Source: Buxus sempervirens
Taxonomy: Eukaryota > Streptophyta > Magnoliopsida > Buxales > Buxaceae
Direction: 5' to 3'
NCBI GenBank assembly: GCA_947561395.2
Contig: OX387191.1
Coordinates: 39,201,439-39,265,438 of the forward strand
DNA length: 64,000 nucleotides
Shown here: piece by piece, positions 11,008 to 23,895 of the stretch
Position numbering within the stretch: position 1 is the stretch's first letter
Layout of the letters: the number at the start of each line of letters is the position of its first letter
Made by a program: the position numbers and the translations under genes
Notes under the pieces: model-generated
What the model saw: the letters and a program-made list of their open reading frames with translations, nothing else
Databases searched by the model: none
What the model was told of the DNA's origin: nothing

Positions 11008-13501
11008 TCTAACGCCGCAGATCCAAGTTTATTTACACCTATAAACCTGAATCTGGTTCGTTAAGGAAAATGGCCCAAAACAACTATTTCAGACTTAAAC
11101 AATTTCATTTATGATATCAGAGTGCGGAATTAAGAACATCTTTTAGAAAGTGCGGAATTAAACTACCAAAATAATCCTTTTATATTTCATCTATGAAGTC
11201 TAGAAAGGGTTCAATTAAATAACATCCACCAAGGGTGTGGAGTAAAGATACCAATCATCCTTTAAATAACATCAAACTCCTCAAGTAAAATACTAAAGTT
11301 AATCCCTAAGAAAATAAATCTAAATGTCTCTCCATGTCCTCCTGGACTTACACAGGAATGAAATTGTCTTCTTCCGGATAATCACAGTAATCCCTCGGAG
11401 TCTCTACCCCAGCAACGTCCTCTCCAGGAATATCTAAAAACAAAATCGATAAAACAATAATGTGAGAAACAACATCTTAGTAAGCAGTTATGCAAATAGT
11501 TGACCACAATAAAATAGGCATCGCTTAATTCGAATAATCACAATAAGAATCAAGACAACATTGAAATACAATTTGTCCACCTCATGGGACTCATGAAATA
11601 GTATACCAGAAAAAGAGAGTAGACATGTGCCAATATGCTACCTAATCGAATTACGATGGACTAGCTGCCCTGCAGTTTGGCTATTCAACACCAACGGAAG
11701 AGCCTAACCATGAGTTAGCATGTACAGCCCAACCAATCTAGGAGTGGGTAACGTAGCGACCGACCAATCTAGGAGCGGTACCATCCTCGAGATGATGTAA
11801 TGCCTCAGACACAGAATTCAAACCCCTCTAATACACATTTCTCTTACTAGCTATTCTATGGATCCATATAACTGCTAAGCCCACTCAACAGTGAGAAAAA
11901 CCAACCAGGGTAACGGACATACTTCTCAATAAACCCCACCAAAATACAGAACCATATCTGTAACCAAATCCACCCATGTGGGAAACAATAAATCAGGCAC
12001 CAGTCTTGTCACACCAGTGACCCAAAACCAAAACAGAATGCACCAAGTCATATGTCCAAAACTCCAGGTTTCAATGGGTCAATATGTCCCGAATGTGTAT
12101 CGACTCCATCGATGCACAAAATACCTTCATATCACCCAAATACAGGTGTATGAACTCACAAAACCAACCTTGGTTAAAAGTAAAATCTTTTGGAACAATA
12201 GAATCAAGTAAAAGTGCCTCTTTAGAAACATCTACCCAAAATCTTTATAAAAATGAATTTTAAACATCCACCAGTGCAAACACTTCCCAAATACCCCAAT
12301 CTTGATGGTACATAGGTTAAATTTGGATAAAAACACTTTCGTGGTGAAAAACTAGGTTGAAAAGTCAATTTCCAAAAATCTGACAGACTGGTCGCTCGAG
12401 CGGCCAAGGGTGCTCGATCGGCCTTACAGTGTAGGTTAATTCAGGGTTGGTTGCTCGATAGATCGCTCAAGCTACTGTTCTAGCGTCAGTTTAATCTGGG
12501 TAAAATTGCTCTCGGGTTTTGAATAAATACATAGGTCGTTCGAGCAACTGCTCAAGCGGCCCGATATGTGAAAAATCCGTAGCTTTGCGAAATTTCATAA
12601 AAATTTCACAACTCAATATTCAATGCATCAAAACCATTCTAAAATACTTTATAAACATGCTAGAACAATTCCCAACAATTGAAACATCATAAATAACAAA
12701 AACAAACGCATCAAACACCGAATAACCATGTATATCGTCTTAACACGAATTTAGATTTTATGCAAGCGTCAACGGACTACTTACCTGGTTTTAGGAACTT
12801 AAACCTTCTCTAAAAGCAACGAAATATCACTCCTAAGTTTGTCAAATGATCCCAACAAGCCCGATTACGTCTGGGTTAAGAAAATCACGTTTTTAGAATC
12901 TAGCAACATATCTTTTTCTCCAAAAACAAAACTGTTTATTACTTGCTTTTACCTAAGTTCTTTGTGCATGAAAATCCTCTCTTTTCCTTCTCTAAGATGG
13001 CTCCAACAGGTGCTTTAGGGTTAGGTTTGATCACAAGGCAACTAGGAAAAGAATAGAGGAAACAAGCAAGGACGTGCGGCTATTTTTCTAATTTGGGTTT
13101 TTAAACTCCACGTGAATAGCAACTCCATGCACTACTAGGTTATTTTATTAATTAAAGTCTTTTACTTAATTGCCCCCCTCTTCATTAAACCAATTTACAA
13201 CCAAACCTTTAAACCCACTACTCTTTAAACCAAATAATCATTGGGTCAACCCACTCTCCTTGGGTTCAACCAACTCTTATTTATTCTCCTTGATTATAAT
13301 ACAATTAATTCTTACTAATATAAACCATAGCAACAATAATTATTATATTAAATTAATACTTAGCCAATAATCATGAACTCACCTTATATAGGCTCTCCTG
13401 TCATCTCCGGTTCATCTTGAACTCCTCCGGGTTGAACCAAAATCTCATCTCCTGCATATTATTATCCAATTAGTCTATTTACTAAAATCTGGGATTTTAC
13501 A
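11008..13501 (-). mobile_element. Solo LTR, family A, 2,494 bp
   Basis: In reverse complement it starts TGTAAAATCCCAGATTTTAG. The other end has decayed from TG to TC (11008). A perfect duplication CCAAC lies at 11003-11007 and 13502-13506. It aligns over most of its length with the plus-strand LTR at 712-3131, including the donor-like AG|GTAAGTAGTCC (plus-strand position about 12783) and the TATATAGG-type box near 13386. Its GC-rich block (12388-12565) contains GTCGCTCGAGCGGCC words. Confidence 0.93.
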
Positions 13502-13506
13502 CCAAC

Positions 13507-13948
13507 TAGAAAATTATGGTGACTTTATCGTGTTGTAGTTTAGCAAATTTCTTGTTCTCCGGTTCATGGTTTGAAAACTTGGCTAATATTACTTGGTATT
13601 CGCCCCTATCAGGACAAGTTGACATCCTTGTATAATAAATGAACATGGAAATTGTCTAACTTAGCCAAAGTTGACTATGATTAGGGCAATACCAACTCGA
13701 TAGCACTTGAGTTTTCTAAAGCCTCCTCTCTCTATCTCTCTCCTAAATTTAGGACTCTCTCAAATCTTCACATAAATGCACCATGACAATTCTCTCTCCC
13801 TTTCTCATTCATTTATGGTTTATGTCGTAAGACATGGTCTATAACACCCTAGAAATTCTCAATTTTAAATTATTAAATTGCTAACTAAACTTGAATTTAA
13901 TAAATAATAATAATAAGGTTTATAAAGCTTAGGATATAATAGTAATTT
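13507..13948. other. Unassigned spacer between two solo LTRs
   Basis: This is 442 bp of AT-rich DNA with a CT-rich patch near 13720-13800. No coding or RNA gene can be supported. It is pre-existing DNA into which the flanking LTRs inserted. Confidence 0.5.
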
Positions 13949-14563
13949 TGTGAGATCCCAAATTTTCAGTAAATAAATAAAAAGAAATTAAATATTAATA
14001 TTTGGAAAGATAATAATTTTATTTGAAATAATTGGAGATAGAACAAGTATTATAATGATTTGCGGAAGTGTGCATTAATCTAGGATGCCTAATTGATCCA
14101 AAATAATGAGGCTATTAAATCTGGAAATTTTGGAAGAAAGTGAATGGTTAAATATGACCACATTGAAGAAAAGGGTATTTTGGTCATTTTTAAATTAGCA
14201 AAAATAATAAATGAATTAATTAATGATGATTAGACTTAAGAAATTAAGTTAGACCTAAGTTAGGTTTGATTTGAATATAAATAGTGAGATTTATAGTCTA
14301 ATAGGTGAGAAAAGGGCATATTGGTAATTATTAGTAAGGAGCCTTAAATTGAGGAGAAAGAGGAGTTTTGGGTGTTTTGGTAATATTTAAAAATAGGGGA
14401 AATAATTAGCACGAAAATAGATTAAATTAGGAGTTTCTTTTGTATGAGATATTTAAAAGAGGAATTAGAAAGGAGAGATACGGTAAGGAAGTTTTCCAAA
14501 TAGAATTAGGAATCCTAATTAAAAAGTTTCCTAAACCAATTAGGACTTGTATTTGAGTGAGCC

Positions 14564-14570
14564 TATAAAA
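14564..14570 (+). promoter_or_regulatory. TATA box of the LTR at 13949
   Basis: GAGCCTATAAAAGGAAGG contains TATAAAA about 615 bp into the LTR. It precedes a purine-rich leader. Confidence 0.65.
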
Positions 14571-16114
14571 GGAAGGCTTTAGGGATGATTTGGGGTTTCC
14601 TACTAATTGAAAAGTGAGGAGAAAGGAAGAGAAAATTCGTACTCATAAAGGGAGGAAAGTATAGAGAGAGAAAGGAGAGAAAGTAAGACACTTTTTAGAG
14701 AAAAGAGGAGTTGAAGAGAAGTCTGACCAGCATACTTCGAACGACGATCTATAGAAATCTAGCTGTTGGATCGGCCTCAAATTTGGAGGTTTTATCCTAG
14801 GCTGGTAGTTCTTCAATCTGAACAATGGAGATTTGATTTGGTGATCCCTAGAGTTGTGCAAAAATTTCAGAAAATCGGCTACAACTTGAGGTTATTGGAA
14901 AAGAAGAGATTTCACATTCTTGAAGCAAGTAGTAACAATTCTAAAATTATTTTATGTTTTCTGGATTAATCGCCAAATTGTATTTTGAGTGGATTAATTG
15001 GGTGAATTTGGATATGCTTGATGGATTAAATATTATTGGATTAGTAATTTATGAGAATTGTTAATCTTGTTTGAAGAAAAGTATGGATTTTATTAGGATT
15101 TGATTTAGAATACTTGTGAATTCATGTTTTGATATGTTTGGAATGATTTAGCATGTTTAAGGATGATATTACATGATTTAGAAGTGATTTGGGGAGTTGG
15201 TTTGGTGTGATTAGGATTTAGAATGAAAATTTGCAGAATTTAGAAAAACCTAGAATTTTCCAGATTTATACGGACGCTAGGCTTAGCGCTCGAGCATCAT
15301 GCCAAGCGCCTCGCCTGTGTTTTTTTGAAAATTAGAACCCGAAACCAGAAATTTTTATTAGACTGAGTGCCTGGAATCGCGCTTAAGCGCCATTCGAGCG
15401 ACCAAACCTGGAGTTGAATTTTCTTCGAGCGCCTGTCAGCGCTCAAGCGCCCACTGTCAGATTTTAAGGAACTTTAACTTTTGACCTAGTTTTTGATTCA
15501 AAACTTGTTTTCGGGAAATTCCAATTCATGTACCAATTAGATTAGGGTATTTTGAGAGTGTTTGCACTGGCCTAAACATTATTTGGATTTTCATAAAGAA
15601 TTTGGGTACGTTTTGGTGGAAAAGGAGATTTTGCTTCTTTGGTGGATTTGGAAGTTTGAATGGGTATCACTTTTGCTTTAGACATACTAGTTAGTTGAAT
15701 CTTAGTTGGGTTTTGGCCTTTGTATATCTGTTATGTGTGTATTTCTTTGTTTGACCTATTTTAGCATGGATTTGGTGTATTTTTTCACAGCTATTACATG
15801 GTTTGGTGCTCACATGAACATTGATTGATTTCCTTGGGTTTTCTATGCATGTATTGGGTGTTTGAACATGTTGGATTGCTGAGTTGTTATTTGAGTTATT
15901 ATTGACGTGAAATTAGGCTTGGAATTAAGTATGCGATTATTTATGCATTATTTGGTGGATATGATTGGATGTGGATTATTGTATCTTGCGGAAAGGTTCT
16001 TCTTGTATTCTTGCAGGTACAGCCAATTATTGGCCTACCTGTGAGTCGTTATCGGTCGTGTATTTAGCCAAGTAATGGCATACACGTGAGCCATTATTGA
16101 CCGTATTCATACTT

Positions 16115-16560
16115 CATGCCGCAACAACCTTTATGGCCTTGTATTTGAGCTAAGTATTAGTATGCACCTAGCCAAGTATTGGTAGTGCTCATCCTTCATG
16201 CCGCAATAGCTTTTATGGCCTGATATTTGAGCTAAGTATTAGCACGCACCTAGCAAAGTATTGGCAGTGCTCATCCTTCATGCCGCAACAGCCTTTATGG
16301 CCTTGTATTTGAGCTAAGTATTAGTACGCACCTAGCCAAGTATTGGCAATGCTCATCCTTCATGCCGCAACAGCCTTTATGGCCTTGTATTTGAGCTAAG
16401 TATTAGCACACACCTAGCCAAGTATTGGCAGTGCTCATCATCTTGCCGCAACAGTCACGTTTGGCCTTGTATTTGAGCTAAGTATTAGCACACACCTAGC
16501 CAGGTATTGGCAGTGCTCATCACCTTGTTGCCATTTAATGGCCTTGAAGTAATGGTGAAG
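16115..16560 (+). repeat. Tandem array, 82-bp unit, about 6 copies
   Basis: Units beginning CATGCCGCAACAG recur at about 16115, 16197, 16279, 16361 and 16442, with a diverged one near 16523. The steps are 82, 82, 82 and 81. Within a unit the short words TTTATGGCC, AGCCAAGTATTGGCA and CTAAGTATTAG recur. It lies in the U5 half of the LTR. Confidence 0.9.
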
Positions 16561-18109
16561 GTAAAATTAAGCCAAGTAATGGCACAGGTAAAGTATTTGG
16601 GTAAATATTGATATGCATGATATGTAAATGTTGCTTGGATGCTTTGTATGATAAATCCTCATTTGATTGATGACATTATGAATGAATCTCTTGTACTTGA
16701 TGCTACCATGATTGATTGCTTGGTTTTACCAAAGGGTTTTTCCGTAATCTTATATATATGATTCAAAGAAAGTTATTACTGTTTTATAGCATGCATGTTG
16801 CTACTTGTTGAGATTTTATTTCTCATCATTGTTTTTATATGTTTTGTTTTAGATATCATTGGAGAAGACGTCGTGGAATAGAAGGACTAGTGGAATTGAA
16901 GACTTAGAGATCTTAAAGGTTATTGGTTGAGTTATTGACGTAGGATTTTGATTTATGTTTTAGGGAGTTTATTTTTCAGTAGTTAGGGAGTATTTTATTA
17001 TTAGTGAGATGAGAGTGAGTGATGTAGCAAACCTTTGTGTCCAGAAATTTTATAGTAGGAGATTTATTTATCTTATTTGAAGACTTTCTCAGAATTTATG
17101 AAGTAATAAGGATTTAGTTTAGTTGGTTTTTATATCCATTTCGTTTCCGCACTTTAATATTGATATAATTGTTGAATTATATTATGGCATTGGCTTGCTA
17201 TGGGCTCATGCATAGTGTTACCGTGAGACGAATTATGTATTTAATGAGCAACTCGGATCCGGGGCGCTACAAATTTAACTTGGCTCTTTACTTAGTATAA
17301 TGTAGCGTCCCTAATCCTACCAGCAATGATATTGTCCGCTTTGGCCCATTGAGCCTTACGTATTTTTGTATTTTGGATTTTATCTCAAAAGGCCTCGTTG
17401 CTTAAGGTGGTCACAAGCCTACATATATTGTAACGCCCCAAATCCGGGTCATTTTTTTTTTCTCAGATTAAGGTATTACTTAGTGATACAAAACAAATCA
17501 GCCTCAAGGATAAAGAATAAAATAACTAAGAGATGCTAGAGTGCACTAAGATAATATTTTATTCATTAACACCTTTATGTGCATTACATCAAATTCTCAA
17601 GTAAAAGGGGTTACTTGATCTCAATTATAGTCATAAACTACTAGTTACTCAAGTACCACAGTTCTACTACATAAAATATTCACAATTTAATATTCTTAAT
17701 TCAATCCGATAATAATCCTAGTTCTTCAAGCCCATTATCGGTCTAACCCATAACTTCCTATCCAAGAATACCTAGAAAACAAAACATTTAAAAGCAAGAA
17801 TGAGATATAAAATCTCAGCAAGTTGCAACATGCATGAAAGAAAGCAGTTTATATATATATATATCCTTTACAGACCTTTCATGAGTTGCAAAACAATATC
17901 ACAAATACCATTTAAACAAGAAGACAATGCCGTATAAATCAAATCTACAAGTTTCCTAAATTAATACAACTAGTTTTTCCTAAAACAATTCATCATGTCA
18001 ATAATGTAATTTTACTATCTCTTTTCAAAACCGTTTTTGTCAATATATGGCTATACCAATCAATATCTTTCTTTTAAAGGAATCAAATCATTCATAATTA
18101 GTAATTAAA

Positions 18110-18540
18110 TCTCATCCGTAGATGGTAGTATACTTCTATCGCAGGATGTAAACACATAGTATCCACATCTCCCCTGCAGGAGAATGCACATCTCTATCGC
18201 AGTATGTAAATACATAGTACTTACATCTCCCCCGCGAGAGATAGCTCATTTCAACATCAGGTGGTAACACACACACCCATCTCCATTGTAGGATGCAATC
18301 ACGTATTAATCACATCTCCTCCACATGAGGTATCTCTCCTGCAGGATGCAATCCCATCTGGACTACGTCTTCCCCACAGGAGGTAACGTATCTCACCCGT
18401 AGGTGGTAACACACACATCTTCCTTGTAGGATGCAATCATATCATGATTACATCTCCCCCACAGAAGGTAATACATCTCTCCCATAGGAGGTAATCAAAT
18501 CTCATCCTCAGATGGTAAACAGATCTCACATTGCCATCAT
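18110..18540. repeat. Short degenerate tandem repeats in U5
   Basis: A roughly 25-40 bp motif (CATCTCCCCNGCAGGAGGTAA and variants) recurs many times. The reverse-complement motif (GGTGAGATGNGNNACCACC) makes the repeat block of the LTR at 52868, so the block is a shared but fast-changing family A module. Confidence 0.75.
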
Positions 18541-19670
18541 GGTATATAAATCATTCCATTATACATGGAAGAACACAAATCCTCAATCCAAATCTCATAT
18601 ATAGAGTAGAATATTTATGTTCAATCAATAGTCCAAAGCCTCTTGCCAATACTCATTAAATTTCTAAATCATAGGTTCAACGTACCCAAATTTTTTATTA
18701 AAGCATTTGACCAATTCAAGGACTTGAATCACATCTAAAACAATATTTTACAAGTGTACAAATCAACCAAATCGATTTTAAACAAAATACGAGAACCAAA
18801 ACCCTCTTTGGAACCAAAATAAAACCTATTTTAGTAGAATGTACCCAAAATCTTTATAAAATTGTATTTTAATGTTTGGCAAATGGGACATCTCATAAAC
18901 ACCTATTTATTATTAATACATAAGTTGGATTTGCACAAAAATCATTTTATAGTTCAAAAGTGTACAAAAATACCAAAATATAAAAATATGGGTTAGGCGC
19001 TCAATAGGGTGCTCGATCCTATGTTGAGCAATAGTTACAAATTAACCACAGGCAAGGTGCTTGACATGGGCACTGAACCTTGTGTTGAGCGGCCTAACAA
19101 AATACATGGGCACTCAAGGCTGCTTTGAGCAACCTGTCGGGCACTCGGCCAATTCCGGCAAATTCGGGAAATTCCGATTTTCGTGATTTTTCCTTTTCAA
19201 TCCTTTTAAACATGATTTCAACAATTCAAATTACTTCTAAATTATATATTCTCAACCTCTAAACATGATAGATCATTCCAAAAACATCAAAACATAGATT
19301 CACAATAAATCTAAATCAAAATCCAATGAAAATCAACACTTAAAAGCATGGTTGACAGTTTTCATAAACTTTATCCATGATCAATCAAACCCATGAAATA
19401 TATTGTATAAAATACATGGTTTTGCATCTCAAATCATCATACATTAATTCCAAATCAAACCATATCGATTAAACCTAAAACCATGTAGTGATTAATCAAA
19501 ACGTGGTGTTACTACTTGCCTTTAGAAGAAATCCCAAGCCTTTAAAACCTTGATCTCTTCCTCTCTAGTTCTCCTTCTTCACGATCTCTCCCTCTCTTTC
19601 TCTATTCCTCCAGCCGTATGGATCCACCCAACGAGAATGAGAAAGACCCTAAATAATAATTTCCTTCTTC

Positions 19671-19677
19671 TTTTATA
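19671..19677 (-). promoter_or_regulatory. TATA box of the LTR at 17429
   Basis: TATAAAA on the minus strand, reading into the LTR body and followed by a GA-rich leader. Confidence 0.55.
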
Positions 19678-20754
19678 CACACCCTTCTAAGATTCCTAAT
19701 CTCACTTAGAAACTTTCCTATTTTATCACAACTCTTCCTTCTAAGTCTTTTCTCTTAATTCTAAATAAAAGAAATATTTATTTTCTTAATTTTCGTAATT
19801 ATTTTTCTTATTTTTAAATATTACTAAAACTCCTAAAAATTCCTCTTTTTCCTCAACTTAAGGCTCTGAATTGACTATAATTACCAATATGCCCTATTTC
19901 ACATTTTATACCATAAATCAAGCTATTTAAATATAAATTAAACCCAACTTAGGTCTAATCTAATTTCTCAAGTCTATTAATTATTTAATTATTTAGCTAA
20001 TTAAGAATTGACCAAAATACCCTTCTCTTAATAATTTCATATCTAACCGTTAGATCTCTTCCAAAATTTCTAGATTTATTCTTCATAATATTTTTAATTG
20101 AATTTAGATTTTCAAAATTAGTGCACAAAACCCCAAATGTCCAGATGTTGATGTAATCTCCCATTTTATTTTAATTAAAATCATTAACTCTTCATATATT
20201 CATATTTAATTCTTTTTATTTATTTACCTTAAATTCAGGATTTCACATATATAAACCTTCACTTTCTCCTCCCCAAGCAATGGCTGCTTAACAAAAGGAA
20301 TTAGAAAACCCTAACAAACAATACAACTTCAATTCTTTAGAGACTTTCTTAGCTTGAAAATGTGAACAATCGACGAATCTTATCGGAGATTTTTCTAAAA
20401 TTCATAGCTCCTGTAAGCACCCAAATTTTGATCAAACCAAAAATGTGCTAAAGAACAACAAAACAGCTCAAAACCCTAAGGAGCAGAAAGTGACACTTTA
20501 CCTAAGCCCAAATTGTTTTCTATACTCTATTCCAGTGGGTAGAGAATCTCGACACGGTTCCAATGCAATTAAGTTTGCAAGAATCGGGGCCCGGATGGAA
20601 AAGATGCGAGCAAATCAGTCAAAGTTTAATATCTTAATTAAACTAATTAAGATAAATGGGAAACATTAAAAATTGTGGAAGTCTAATTCGTCCGAGTGGG
20701 CGGTTGAGTTGCCTCAGCAGTCAACTCAACCAAAAAAGAGGGAGAAAAAGGGAG

Positions 20755-21010
20755 CAACCGCATATGATGTGCGGTTGATTTTTTCGGCCACCGCTCGCGC
20801 GAGCCAATCAGCGCAAGCGTCGCGCGAAAAGTAACCACACTTACAGTGCGGTTGCATGATTTGTCAGACTGTACCTGCACGAGTTTGTCCCCTAATCATT
20901 GCTGAAAAGACGTGGCCGAACCGCACATGGCATGCAGTTCAGACCAAACTGCACATACTATGCGGTTTTGACCAAACCGCGTTATAACCGCACTGTATGT
21001 GTGGTTTTGC
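20755..21010. repeat. Palindrome cluster upstream of TATA (CCGCAC/GTGCGG type)
   Basis: Repeated imperfect inverted repeats built from AACCGCA and TGCGGTT arms, for example AACCGCACTGTATGTGTGGTT, just before TATAAG at 21021. The same arms recur in the downstream half of this LTR (30395-30475). Confidence 0.8.
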
Positions 21011-22149
21011 CTTTGTGTTCTATAAGTAGAAAATCCGAACAGTAGGGAGGGGTTGTTGCTTTTGGGTTGTTTCCACCCCTTCTCCCCCATTGTTGCTGGT
21101 ACGAAACTACCTCTTTTGCCTCCATACCATCCAAGCCCCACTCCAAAGACCTTTTTTAGCCTTCCTCCACCCTCCTCCATCACTGTGTGCACCCGATTTC
21201 GGTCGCACGGCGAGGCGCACGCAAAACGATGCGTGCCTCGGGATTTGTTTGGAGTCGCCACTGCCTGATGGGGTGCAGGCAGACACCTGGGTGCCTAAGT
21301 TCTTTTACTAAGGCTTGGTCTGCGGCTTGAGATTCTAAGTATGTTCTCGGTTGCGGTCAGGGGAAGTCCGTAGACACCCCAGTCCACCCCGTCAAGTGAC
21401 GGGTCCCATAAGTTTCCCTGGTTTGAGCCAATTCAGTTGGTCTCTCACTCACCCGATTCCTAATCCAGCATTCAATTGTGGTTTAAGTCTGGCGGGACCG
21501 CCAAAGTGGTGTGTGTCCCTTTACTTGATTTTATCTTTTTAGTTAAAAGATGAGATGAGTCTGATTGGGTGGGCCCCGTTGGAAGGCCCACGGATCCCTT
21601 GGTGGGCCAAGTGTGGCCCATATGTCCCCTTGGTGGGCCTCAGTCTAAACCTTAGAGGCCCTTTGGGCTTTGGTTCAAATGAGTTGATTTTTATTTGAAG
21701 TTTAAGTTTGTTTATTTAAGTGGATTTCATGCCAAAGTGGGCCGGGATTGCTTTGCGGGCCCTTGAGCGGGCCCCACAGTTGTTTGCCAAATGATTTGAG
21801 ATTTATCTTGCTTAAGTTACTTAAGTTGGTTCGATTTAATGGGCTTTAGCGGGCCCGATCAGCCCTACCCATAGTCTCGGCCAAACCAATCCTAGATCTA
21901 GACATGCATGCTGCCCCAGATGGGCCTTGGTGGGCCTCAATGGGTTTGGCCCACTCAATCAATTTGGTTATCTTGATTTTAAAAAAATGAGTTTGTCGGC
22001 TTGGTGGGCCCCGTTGGAAGGCCCACTGGAAATCAATTTGAACCGGGTGTCCAAGGCCCATCTTGGGTTTCCGGATGACCCGGAAACCCTTCTGGCTCAT
22101 CCGGATTGATCACATGAACCAAAAAATCAACATAAGATCACAAAATAGC

Positions 22150-22240
22150 AAAAATAACATTCTGGCAGTGTAGCCGGCCTGAGATGCCGGTTACACACAA
22201 GTCTCAATGTATTCGGCATCTTTTGCCGGCTACAAGTGGG
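22150..22240. repeat. Downstream palindrome cluster (GCCGGCTAC type)
   Basis: Arms such as GTAGCCGGCCTGAGATGCCG and GCCGGCTACAA form imperfect hairpins. They resemble the upstream cluster of the same LTR at 23650-23895. Confidence 0.7.
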
Positions 22241-23639
22241 CTTCTTGGGGTGTTCCAGTGATGGTGTGGGCCCCTGGGTAGGCCCACAATGGTTCAGGGA
22301 AGAGGAAGACCACACTTTTGGTCTCTTATGGGGTTTTTTACAACAAAGGAGAGAGGGGGGAGGCACGGGAGGTTGCCTCCTCCCACTCCAAACGTTTCCA
22401 GCAATGTAACAGGGACCTAAGTGTCCCTGTTTAGGTTACCCAAAGTCGTCTCCATCCCTCCACGTAGGGAGGAGAAAAGAGAGGCCCGGTAGGCCAAGGC
22501 TTAGTCCACTTTCGGCCGCCTAAACTGCATATTTGACAAAACAGCATACTAATCACATTAAGCAAGTCATATGAAACATAAAAATATGCAAAACAGTAGG
22601 TAAACGAATACGATGGATACGTGCTTAAGTGGGCATAAACAAACCCCCCAAAAGGGGGCTATCATGGCTCCCATGCACGGCATCCCATGACCTAAACTTG
22701 GGGCATTCGGGGGGTATGGGAACATGCCGAAGAACAGTGGTTATTGGAGTGGAATGGGAGCAAGTTAATGACACCAAGCAGTAACTAAATGAATGGGGAA
22801 GGAGTAATTGCATGGGAGCTATTATGCATGAATATACTTGGGGGTGGGTGAGCATGGGATCAAGGACAAAATGGCATGCATGCTGTCCTCAACAGCAACT
22901 AAAAAGGCACCATAATGGGAGTGTAAGGGAAGGCATGAATCATACATAAACACCCTAAACCTAGCATGCATGTCCTACAAATTACACCACATCCAAAGCA
23001 AACACATGATCATTGAACCAAACTACTTAAAGAAGGGAAGGAGGGGGGTCAAAGGGTACATGAGAGTGACCAAGAGGGGGAACAAGCTCCCCCATTCGAA
23101 TGGCAGTAAAAGCATGCTAAACAACACCTAAACAATCCTTTAAAAGTGCCTAACATACCCTCTCATCCTCCCTTCAAACCATGCGTATACTCCATCTCAC
23201 CTTTAGAGACTTTTATATGACAAAAAATGAGAAGAACATGTGTGCAAGCTATGTAGAAAAACAGATCCAAACAAAAGAGAAACCAAGCTTTTTAAAGATT
23301 GTGAAATGCCCTCATTTTTACATATGTGAAACAAGTGGGAGTAAGAAGCAATACCTTAGGGTTAGAACCTTGGAATGAGATGTGTTGAGCCTCCTTTCGA
23401 ACTCAAACAGTGGCTGGAGCACTCCTCTTCAACACCAACAGCAACCTCTTCTCCTTCTTCAACTTTTTGAGTGAGGGAAAGAAGGGAATGGGGAGGGGTA
23501 AAATGGTCAAGCAAGGAGGTTTTTGGGTTTGGGGTGCAAGTAGGGGTTAAAGAGGGAGATTTCAGACCAGGTGCAGTGGGGGAGAAGGGGTGGAAAACAA
23601 CCAAGAAGAGCCAACCCCGGATATGAGCTGCTGTTTTGG

Positions 23640-23647
23640 TATTTATA
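23640..23647 (-). promoter_or_regulatory. TATA box of the family D LTR at 21184
   Basis: TATAAATA on the minus strand, directly downstream (in transcript sense) of the CCGGATAC palindrome cluster. Confidence 0.65.
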
Positions 23648-23649
23648 GG

Positions 23650-23895
23650 CAACTTAATGTATCCGGCAACTCAAGCCGGATACATTAAGGCCTCTCCTTA
23701 TCCGGCCTTCATGGCCGGATACACTGGTACTCCTTTGTATCCGGTCTTCAATGCCGGATACAAAACATAATCATTTGAAAATTAAATGCCGCCGCGAATT
23801 TGTTGGGCGATCGGCGCGAATCTCGCGCGAAAATCTTCTTGTATCCGGCCCTCAAGTCCGGTTATGAAGGGGAGCTAGTGTATCCGATATTAAAT
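23650..23895. repeat. Palindrome cluster upstream of TATA (CCGGATAC type)
   Basis: At least four imperfect inverted repeats of the form GTATCCGGC...GCCGGATAC occur within 250 bp, on the promoter side of TATA. Confidence 0.85.

Larger units (their letters stand above)
13949..17271 (+). mobile_element. Solo LTR, family A, 3,323 bp, with 82-bp tandem repeats
   Basis: It starts TGTGAGATCCCAAATTTTC and ends ATCCGGGGCGCTACA. A perfect duplication AATTT lies at 13944-13948 and 17272-17276. The TATA box is at 14564-14570, and a donor-like AA|GCAAGTAGTAAC is at 14926. The GC-rich block (15270-15460) uses AGCGCTCGAGC words. A tandem array of about six 82-bp units fills 16115-16560, which partly explains the extra length over sister LTRs. 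Confidence 0.93.
17429..20247 (-). mobile_element. Solo LTR, family A, 2,819 bp
   Basis: The plus strand reads TGTAACGCCCCAAATCCGGG at the left and CAGGATTTCACA at the right. A perfect duplication TATAT lies at 17424-17428 and 20248-20252, inside a TRIM LTR. The minus-strand TATA box is at 19671-19677. A GC-type donor-like site (AG|GCAAGTAGTAAC on the minus strand) is near 19519. The block at 18990-19150 holds CTCGATC and GAGCAACC words. Short tandem repeats of a CTCCCCNNNAGGNGGTAA pattern fill 18110-18540. Confidence 0.93.
17301..20281 (-). mobile_element. TRIM LTR remnant, split by a solo LTR
   Basis: The pieces 17301-17428 and 20253-20281 join into one copy of the TRIM LTR at 7338-7513, with the shared words GCTTTGGCCCATTG, ACAAGCCTACATATAT and CCTTCACTTTCTCC. 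The match stops after AAGCAATG at 20281, so the outer end is missing. No second LTR was found, so this is a solo or truncated TRIM. Confidence 0.75.

Noticed and set aside
8423-13501. The LTRs at 8423 and 11008 (or 13949 and 17429) as LTR pairs of one element
   Set aside because: Each pair is in opposite orientation, the copies differ in subtype, and each LTR has its own perfect 5-bp duplication.
20896-21311. Cluster of overlapping ORFs (121, 71 and 73 residues)
   Set aside because: They span the border between two LTRs (21184) and its ATCAC duplication, so cannot be an ancestral gene.
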